Below, piece by piece: positions 56,543 to 64,000 of a stretch of DNA of 64,000 nucleotides. A program made the position numbers and the translations under genes. The stretch spans positions 761,665 to 825,664 of the forward strand of contig CM074808.1 in NCBI GenBank assembly GCA_037447605.1. Reading direction: 5' to 3'. Within the stretch, counting starts at the first letter, position 1, and every line of letters starts with the position of its first letter. A model generated the notes under the pieces. The model was not told the origin of the DNA, ran no database searches, and saw nothing but the letters and a program-made list of their open reading frames with translations. The DNA comes from Zygnema circumcarinatum. Its lineage: Eukaryota > Streptophyta > Zygnematophyceae > Zygnematales > Zygnemataceae.

Positions 56543-59509
56543 ATGGGCCGGCTGAGTAGGTCGGGGCGGGCTCTCTATTGGTCGTTTCAGGTGGACGACA
56601 GAGCGAAGACTTTGGAGTTTTTCACGCGTGTGTTGGGAATGCAGATTCTGCGCTATCGCGAAGATGCGCTGTCCGGCGATGATAACGGTAGTCCCACTGT
56701 TTTTAATTTTGTGTTCTTAAGGTTTTGAAACAAACACAGCAAGCAGAAAGTGAACGTTTTGAGCAACTTACGAAATTATTTGACTGGATTGGAGAGTACT
56801 TGTGCCTGTAGGACACTAGTTAGAAGGCGCCGCGTATCGTTTTGGAGCCTATCGTGTAGATTTTTCTCCCTGATCATGAACGTATTCGGGAGCTGGTGAT
56901 GTTGTTGCTTGCAGACTCACAAAGCAGGTGGAGCTGTACAAGAGTGGGGTGAGAGACCATATGCGCATCTTGATGATCTTTCTCCCCTTTTTTTTTTTTT
57001 TTGGAATGAGCTTGCTCTTACAATTCGCTATCCACGTGCCATGTTTCGTAGACTTTGATTACGCAGAAAATTTACAGGTGCTTGCACGTTTCTGTCTTGT
57101 AACTAATTACTGCCTTAGGCTCCCAGTTCTTCCCGTATGCTACCACCTGAATACTGTTAAGCTCTTGAACGGGGTGTCTTCTCTTACGCACTCTGAGCGG
57201 GGTAAACAGGTACGGGTCTGAGGAGAGTCATTTCGTTTTTGAGCTTGTGCACTTTCGTGGAAGGGAGCAGGTGAGTGGATAGGCCGCTGATGTAAGCTGT
57301 AACTTCAACTTTTTTGTTTGCAGGAATAGTCTGCCCCTACTTAGGATCGTACTGCCACCTAGGGTTGTTTTGGCGACCCCAGGATTTTGGCACCTTAGTA
57401 GGGTTTGAGACAAAATTCAGGGTGTCTTTTGTTTCTGGCGTTGAGATTTATTTAGGATTGACTGTTTTTTGCAGCGGCAGCACGTTACCAGGTCAGGATG
57501 GATCTCGATTCGCAGTACGAAAGTGCTCCAGCGAGCCAAAGATGCCAAGTATCCATTTGAGAAACTTGCGCAGAGGGAGAATAGTGATATTGTCGTCCGC
57601 TCTCCTGAGGGGTACTTGTTCCGCATATACGACGGTGACTGTGAAGCGGATCCTGTGTTGGAGATAGGCCTACACGTATCGAGCCTGGATAGTTCTCTTG
57701 GTACGGTCACATCTTCAATTGGCAACTAAAGGAAACTTAGATCAGAAAGAAAAAATCTGAACAATGTGATGCCACCACTGTTTGTAGAAAGTGAACTAAA
57801 GAAGCTCAATCGAGAGAGGAATACACGCAGTCGAATGAAAATATGCACGACTTGCTTCCCGAGTGAATGATGAGGTTGACGGTCTGTGTGAGTCAGCATG
57901 TGAAGGCACAATCTGTAGAATTATCTTATGGAGTTTTTTCTACGAAGTGAAAAATTGGAAAAGTCATTGGCATCAAAGGGACAAAGTTATTGAAATGCCA
58001 TATGTTTTGCAGAGGCCTTGTCTACCGTGTCAAGTTTGTCTTCTTGACCCTTCTTTATGTCGGAGAACAGTAGTAAATTGCGCTGATTGTGACAGTCAGC
58101 CCCTTTTAAGGCCATGCTTCCCTTTTTAGTGGATATTTCATTAGATACAGGAAACATAGTTCACCTTATCTCACTGGTCTTTCCATAAAGACCGTAGGAG
58201 TTCAGGAGAATGACAATTGAATCTTTGGCTGTGAGCGTTGAATGCAGAATATTGGGCAGCTTTATTGGGTATGCCAGTGCTTTCACGAGGAGGGAGCTGT
58301 AGTGTTCTCAAATATGGACCAGGCCAATGCCGGCTGGCCTTGTGGGAGGTAGAAAACCAGGACAATGTTGTGACAGACGACGAGCATCTGGGCTTCAGTT
58401 GTCCGGAAGAGCAGGTCTGCATTTTGACTTCATGCTTTTTTTTTGTCTTTCATTGAATGCGGTGTCACTTCAGAGTGCAACCAAGGTAAACTCAAATGAA
58501 GCAAGGTCCTATTCCTGGCACTGCGTTTCTCAGTCATGCATTTGTTAGTACGCTACCCAGGTCTTCTCAATACGTTCTGGTTGACTGAGCAAACGGATTT
58601 GTTGAATAATGATAAGGAGGAATTTATGGAAGCGAAAGCGAGCCATAATTTGTAGATACGACACCCTTTAGTTTTGGAAGAATGGAGCCGCTCTGGCTGG
58701 AAAAAATCTGTCAATCGAGTAAGCAATTGATCTTTAGGCCACTTATATTTCCTTACGTATTGGTCTTTGATCATGCATGCCGTTTCCCACTGCAATCTAT
58801 GCAGTTCGCTTCTCCTGGCGCTAAGTTATGGGGATAATCTTGGTCGTCTTCATTTAAACGTCTGCTTGTAACGGGGGGCTATCCTTGTCCTTGAAGAAAC
58901 CGTGGATAAGGCTTAAAAAGCCTTGTAGGGTGCTCTTACGAGCGACTCATTGGGGTTTTCGCGGATGATGTCAGGACAGCTCCTACGTATTGTGGAGTCT
59001 ATGAAAGCTGCAGGGGAGCAGTTCCTGAGAGAGCGTGTTGTGATGCGTACATGGCACCCAATATTGCAGGTGCATTCTCAGAGTCAACTCTTGTAGGTTG
59101 CCACATGCTTCATTTTATGAAGGGGTGGCGCATAGTAAGTCAGTCATATTTTGCGAATGGTCGATGTTGTGGACTCAAAGTTAGGGGTTTCGGTGAATGC
59201 ATTTTTGGACCTAGCATGAGCTGACCTGACGATAACCACTTCCACCAAAAAAAGCCATCTGTACGATCAACCACGTCGAAACGGCTCATGCTTCAATTGT
59301 GTCAGCTGTTCATTGGATCCTTATATCGATCGCAGAATGACAATTTTCTGGGGCCTGTTTAGCAGGTGTTGCTAGTTGACCCCGATGGTCATCAACTAGC
59401 GTTCTTTGGAGAGGAGGGTTTGCGAAAGTCATATCAGGATAATGCACAGGTATGCAATTCTAAGCTCACCGGAAAAGCAGGAGGTAAGATGCATATCTGG
59501 AGTCACTGA
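56543..59509 (+). CDS. GLOD4: GLOD4-like glyoxalase-fold protein
   Basis: Glyoxalase/bleomycin-resistance fold protein resembling glyoxalase domain-containing protein 4; its reaction is not established. Exons: 56543-56687, 56915-56948, 57210-57270, 57475-57700, 58248-58414, 58980-59069, and 59366 to 59449 or 59509. Two VOC modules are visible. Module one: ALYWSFQVDDRAKTLEFFTR, VLGMQ, WSCTRVGYGSEESHFVFELV. Module two: LEIGLHVSSLDSSLEYWAAL, LGMPVLSRGG, LGFSCPEEQ, and VLLVDPDGHQLAFFGEEGL, which matches the family's DPDGHEICFVG strand. The stop at 59509 assumes read-through of a possible donor (CAG|GTATGC) at 59449; a downstream last exon cannot be excluded. The frame is open upstream of the chosen ATG, so an N-terminal extension or earlier exon is possible. 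Confidence 0.75.
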
Positions 59510-60007
59510 TGGGTGATAGCCAAATTTCTCGTGCCTTCCCTCTCCAACCAATTTTTCACAGTGTCTGAGACTTAAGTCTCTCTTGGGAGGCCTTGCAAAG
59601 TTAGATGCGTCTTGCGGTGTCTCGTCCGCAGTTTCAATTTGTGGAGTGTCGATCACTTGCTCTGCGAAAAGATTCACTGCCAGGCTCCCATTATTGTGTG
59701 TTGCCCTGTCCAGGAGCCCTTCCTGCTGAAGCTGGGACCTCTCATAGAGAGAAGGAACAGCGATTCTGAGGAACTGGCGACTTCTGGAGGCAAAAAATGA
59801 ACACGGAGGATTGATCGGCTCCTGGTCAGTGAAACGACTCCTGTACCTCTGCAGATAGGGTCTCGTTGCAGATACCTGTCTCAGTGCAAACTTGAGCTTC
59901 TTTCTTCTGGCTAGATGGTGAAGCTTGTTCGCTTTGCTTCTGAATGGACGATGGGAATACGAAGCAGGTTCTGCTTGAGGTTCTGCTTCCAGTGATGTCC
60001 TTTCCAC
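59429..60007 (-). CDS. unrecognised open frame, 192 codons
   Basis: A single uninterrupted minus-strand frame, Arg/Ser/Gln-rich (ARRKKLKFALRQVSATRPYL, then RPPKRDLSLRHCEKLVGEGR). It overlaps the end of the GLOD4-like gene on the opposite strand. I know no family for it and no flanking exons fit. It could be a terminal exon, an antisense chance frame or a decayed gene. Confidence 0.2.
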   Translation of the reverse strand: MERTSLEAEPQAEPASYSHRPFRSKANKLHHLARRKKLKFALRQVSATRPYLQRYRSRFTDQEPINPPCSFFASRSRQFLRIAVPSLYERSQLQQEGLLDRATHNNGSLAVNLFAEQVIDTPQIETADETPQDASNFARPPKRDLSLRHCEKLVGEGRHEKFGYHPSVTPDMHLTSCFSGELRIAYLCIILI

Positions 60008-61295
60008 CCCTTAACGATTGCACCCGTGCATCTGTTATGCCGTTGAATGCCACAGAGAGATCTGATGGTTGGTCAATTGCACCGCTGACTATGGAGGTTC
60101 CACTTCAACCCGTAGCTGAAATGCCGGGCAGAGACAACCTTTGCGATTGGTAGAACCTCAAACTCTTCATATGCTTCGTTTGAAGCCCGATCAATGCTTT
60201 TGTGTGAGATTCCAAACAGAATCCCGAGCGGGCCAACTCGTGGTTTTGCCTTCAGAAGAGAAGCGCCTGTTTTGTAAATTTGAATTTTAGGGCTTCCCAC
60301 TGTGGTTGGTCTACAGATAGGACTTTACCAGAGGCGACAGCGTGATCCCTTTTTTTTTTTTTTGTAAAGTTTCGGACGCTTTCTTTGTAACAATTGCGAA
60401 AATGGCACGTGGGCAACTGGTGGCCTGACAATCGAACGCAGCAAAATTTGGGGTTCAAATCTTGCGTAAAGAAATTTTGCAGTGGAAAAATGCTCCTTTC
60501 ATGTAGGGTATATATATTGAGCGTGGGCGGGATCTGGCGTAGTATTCATTGCGTGTCACGGGGAAGTGGGTGGTTTGGACGATGGAAAACTACCTTACAG
60601 AAACGAAGCGTAGAGAGGGAAGCTGAAATCCGTAATTTTCTTCAAACTGAGGACCAGAGGCACAAATAATACGACTTTGATTTCAAATATGTAAAGCGAC
60701 AGCCCAGATTGGAGCTCCTGAAATGAAATATGGGGCTAAGGCCCATCGGTTGCCATGCATAGTCCTTGGGAGTAGCTTCCCCCATTGAATCAAACTAGTT
60801 CTTTCACGTCAACAACTCGAATTAAGTGCGGTCCAACGTCTCTCCAAGAACGGGTTCAACCGTAAGGCGAAGTTTACATCCATGGCCCCAAATAAACAGC
60901 AAGGCAGATTCACAGAGGAAATTGCACATTTTCTTTCCGCAAATAAAGACGTGACATAGAGCCAATTGGAGAACCATACTGCTCCTCACTGGTGCGCCCT
61001 TCGACCCTTCTGTAGCCTACAAATTTGTAGCCTTTTGGCTTTTCCACTTAGAGCCTCGATTGAATGGTTGCCCACGGAGAACTACTCATACAAGGCCTGT
61101 CCCGAAGGACACCAATGTAAAATGCTTAGGTCCTCTGCTTGGAAAGCCCTGACCTACCACTATTACAGCAGACTCCTATGTGAAGAGGAAAACAAATCCA
61201 ACCATGGTAACATGTAACTTTCAGTGACAAATCCCATACCTCAGAGGCGGAACTTGTTTTCCAGCTCCAGCCATACAGGAACACTCTTTTCTATG
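60008..61295. other. intergenic, no gene recognised
   Basis: Spacer between the GLOD4-like gene and the A34.5-like gene, which converge. It has a T15 run at 60350-60363. I found no exon of a known family on either strand. Confidence 0.4.
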
Positions 61296-63900
61296 CTATT
61301 GTTCCTTCCTTCGCTTCGCCTTCTTCTTCTCACTGCCGGTTTCCTTGCGTGACGTCTCCTCCACTGGTGTAGCTTGTTTCCCTGCAAATCCTTCCCTTTT
61401 TGACGCTAATTGTTGGAGAACTTGGGAGTAAGAGGTCCGTCATTCATGAACAATAATTTCTTTTGCACACGTGAAAAGAAAAAGGATTGCATCCACAACC
61501 TTTACCAGGACAACTTGCCTAATTCGTTCATTTCCAGTCATCGCAGAGGCTACTGTCAGGCGTCACTAGGACAACACCTCCAGAAAATGTGTGCTTGCAT
61601 CAAAGTTGGAAACCTACGACAAGACCTTGAATTCCTTTTCTTCTTTCCTTTTCTTTTTCTATTGCCAAGAATTCTTGCCAATTTTTTCAGCCAAATACTT
61701 CAAAGCTAGTATGTATTGCAACAAGTCTGTATGCTGTCCTCCCCATGACCGACGGAATACAGAGCAATAGCTTTCTAACTCGCGAGGGCTTAAACTATGA
61801 CGAGCACATACCTCTGTTTTCATTGTTATGTGGAGACTCTCTGTGCATGGAAGATGCCGAATCCCTCCTCTCAGTTCCTTTCTCTCCTTTACTCCTTTTT
61901 GGCTTTCGCGACGACGTTTTGGTATCATCATTTATGGTCGTAACTTTGGTGAGAGTTCCGCCTGATCCGCGCAAGCTACCGAGATGAGATGTTAGATGTT
62001 GCTATGTTGAGTAAACTTCCACCAATCTCACCATCTCGGTTTCCAACTTTACACCAACCTTTGCTCAACAAACGCTAATGCTAAATGCTTTTCGGCTACC
62101 GCATTTAGAAGACCTAGAGTAATGTATTAGCTGTATTGGTAATTAATATAGTTAAATACAATTCACGGATCCGGGCCATCTAAGGTGACTGAATACTTCA
62201 CCTTGTTCAGATGGCATGGATATTGCAAAGGTATGCCGAGGGGATACAGGCTCTTCTCTCCCTCCAGCTTCATGCTCTGTGTTGCCTTCGATCTCATCAT
62301 CGCCCTGCTCAATTTCTCTGATGGTGCAACTGGCACACCATGAAATAGGTCTCACTGCAATCCCATCAGAACATGTCCCTACAACTCAAGGTAGGAACGA
62401 TATAAATCTGAAAGGGTTCCCCCGCCTACTTCGGCAAAGTCAGCAACAGTCAGCTGCCTTTCTGCTGGCCTTGTTCCGTGGGTATTTTTAGATCTCAAAG
62501 AAAGAAAGTTCACCTCGGCTAACCCTCTCAAGGGTAGGGAGACAGAACACCACAACAGCAACAGCAGAATGTGACCACCTAATAGTTAGACACATTAGCA
62601 ACATTCTTATCTTCATGAAGGCATCCTATGGTAATAAATTGCATCGAACATAATGCTACCTAAGCTGTCCATGCCATGTGCATGATGGGCAAATTGTAAG
62701 CAAAGGTCTTACCTCCTCCTCGCTGATTCGGAGTGTCAGGCAAAACTGCTACCAGTGCGGTAGCCGGCATCTTCTCAAGGACCATCGGCAGCTGTGTACC
62801 TGAAAGCACATATCTCCTTCGAACACATAAGGGCAAGCCTGGCAGGTGCACGGAAGCAAGAGATTGTACGATTGTTTTTATACGCAAAAACCGGAATTCG
62901 GCAAATTTTGATTGAATGTGTGATGCGCTTGAGCTGGCGAACTCATCAACAAGCATGGAATCTCTCTCTCTAATCTTCCCACATTATATTTTGAGTGAAA
63001 AGGAAAAGATGGGTTCACCATTGGGAAGGGTGAAGTTTCCAACGCAATTGAGAGTATTGAGCTGCTTTTCCATGGTGCCAGGCTGCAGCTTCCACTGAGA
63101 TGCCGCCCATTGTTCTGAAGTCACCTGCTCCATCAAAGAATCATCATCATCATCTTGAGACTAACGTAAAGCTAAATCAGAGTTCTTGCCTTGGTGGGGA
63201 AAATGTTTGCTAGCTATGACAGCTGGCCTCAACTTTCATAGCTCAAAACCATGTAAAAAGGACAGGAAGACCAAGCCCAAGTCAGAGGCCACAATGGCGG
63301 TAAGAACAGACCTTTTTTATGTCTGGAAGCTGCAGCAGCCAAATCTCTGCATCGTCATCAAAGATGTCATCTTTCCCAAGGCCGCTTTTCTCAGAAAGTT
63401 TGTACTGCGGGGGCACCTCAAACCTGCCAACAGTTGGAAACAAAAGATGTGCAAAAACGATTCAAATTTCAGGCTTCCTCCACTGAGATAGGTGAAAAAG
63501 GATTAAGAAAACAAGCAAGCTCATACAACTTACACGCGCATTCTCTACCATCAAAGGACCTCCGTCCAAACCTTCATCTACTCACAAGGCGCCATTCACG
63601 ATGCAGAGCCTTCCATAATCAGCCTTCCAAACTCTAAAAAAAGTCTTCCCGGCAACTCCTCTCTCTCTCGCTCTTCTCTCCTCTCATTCTCTCTCCACTC
63701 TCCTCTCTCTCTCTCACTCTCTCTCTCTCACTCTCTCTCTCTCCTCTCTCTCTCTCTCTCCAATCTCTCTCTCCTCCCTCCGCCCTCAACATCCAACTTT
63801 TGAAACGCCTTTCGGCTCTGACCCCTCCTTCACCTCACCCGGCAGCTCCATTCTGAGTCCCTCTCTGGAGCTGCTCCTCCTGCTGCTGCACGGACGGCAT
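61296..63900 (-). CDS. possible RNA polymerase I subunit A34.5-like protein
   Basis: Seven exons join without a frame break: 63900-63839, 63423-63312, 63124-63019, 62799-62713, 62354-62202, 61961-61812, 61381-61296; together 756 bases, 251 residues. The N-terminus reads GFEVPPQYKLSEKSG, then DDDAEIWLLQLPDIKK. A middle region follows (CVGNFTLPNGTQLPMVLEKM). The tail is highly Lys/Arg-rich and ends SEKKKAKRRKEQ. This order resembles Rpa34/CAST/PAF49: an F-x-x-P start, a W-L-(I/L)-(R/K/Q)-x-P strand that dimerises with A49, and a lysine-rich tail. The match is short, so the family call is tentative; any small nuclear protein with a basic tail is the alternative. A telo-box upstream, typical of ribosome-biogenesis genes, supports the call indirectly. 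Confidence 0.45.
63655..63780. repeat. interrupted TC microsatellite
   Basis: CT-rich run with scattered A and CC interruptions, inside the first intron of the A34.5-like gene (between exons 63900-63839 and 63423-63312). Confidence 0.9.
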
Positions 63901-63967
63901 CTCCCTCTCCAAGCAGAAGCTCCTCCCTCAGCCGCTGCAACTGTCTGTCCGAGCTGGGGAATTAGGA

Positions 63968-63976
63968 TTAGGGTTT
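63968..63976 (-). promoter_or_regulatory. telo-box upstream of A34.5-like gene
   Basis: TTAGGGTTT on the plus strand reads AAACCCTAA in the gene's direction, 68 bases before its ATG. A second partial copy (CTAACCCTG) follows at 63986-63994. Telo-boxes mark ribosomal-protein and ribosome-biogenesis genes in plants. Confidence 0.55.
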
Positions 63977-64000
63977 CAGCGGATCAGGGTTAGAATTAGG

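Overview
This is a nuclear segment of a eukaryote in the green-plant lineage. Nearly every gene is split by short GT-AG introns. The mitochondrial CPN60 is close to land-plant CPN60 over its whole length. A plant-specific type of SET-domain protein (SUVR pre-SET module) is present, as are the plant DSE1/TANMEI WD40 protein, AAACCCT-type telomere motifs and long TC microsatellites. A 100-base run of N marks a draft-assembly gap. The mix of plant housekeeping genes with an endonuclease I family nuclease and an SDR-type threonine dehydrogenase suggests a streptophyte alga or bryophyte rather than a flowering plant. That is inference, because no species can be named from the sequence alone.

Layout: (1) 0.5-4.2 kb, minus, endonuclease I family nuclease, divergent from (2) 4.7-9.1 kb, plus, DSE1/GNB1L/ASA1-like WD40 protein; (3) 9.9-13.5 kb, minus, ZIFL-like MFS transporter; (4) 14.8-16.2 kb, plus, unrecognised basic protein; (5) 16.6-18.1 kb, plus, SUVR-type histone methyltransferase cut at its pre-SET module by the gap; (6) 18.2-21.2 kb, plus, L-threonine 3-dehydrogenase whose start lies in the same gap; (7) 22.1-23.7 kb, plus, TTC4/Cns1 Hsp90 co-chaperone; (8) a repeat-rich spacer with a complete pogo-like MITE; (9) 26.2-29.3 kb, plus, WDR76/CMR1; (10) 29.9-33.8 kb, minus, SWC2/YL1 (SWR1 complex), divergent from (11) 34.6-37.2 kb, plus, BORCS8-domain protein with a long tail; (12) 38.4-43.4 kb, minus, mitochondrial CPN60 in 18 exons; (13) 44.9-53.4 kb, minus, importin-11; (14) a repeat-rich spacer; (15) 56.5-59.5 kb, plus, GLOD4-like glyoxalase-fold protein; (16) 61.3-63.9 kb, minus, possible RNA polymerase I A34.5-like subunit.

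Most genes are independent housekeeping functions: nuclear import, chromatin, mitochondrial folding, replication and damage response, transport and metabolism. No operon or obvious pathway cluster exists. Three chromatin-related proteins (SUVR, WDR76, SWC2) lie within about 17 kb, but nothing in the sequence ties them together functionally. Exon models were assembled by hand from splice sites and reading frame. For DSE1, the MFS transporter, TTC4, WDR76, SWC2, CPN60 and the A34.5-like gene the summed exons keep an open frame to the stop, which supports those models.

I did not find a clear new multi-gene system. The most interesting items are the 7-base microexon needed to keep CPN60 in frame, a heat-shock-element array upstream of CPN60, paired E2F-type sites between a MITE end and WDR76, the repeated motif in the BORCS8-like tail, a dispersed hairpin-containing repeat family (seven copies here), and a possible bipartite organelle-targeting leader on the endonuclease.
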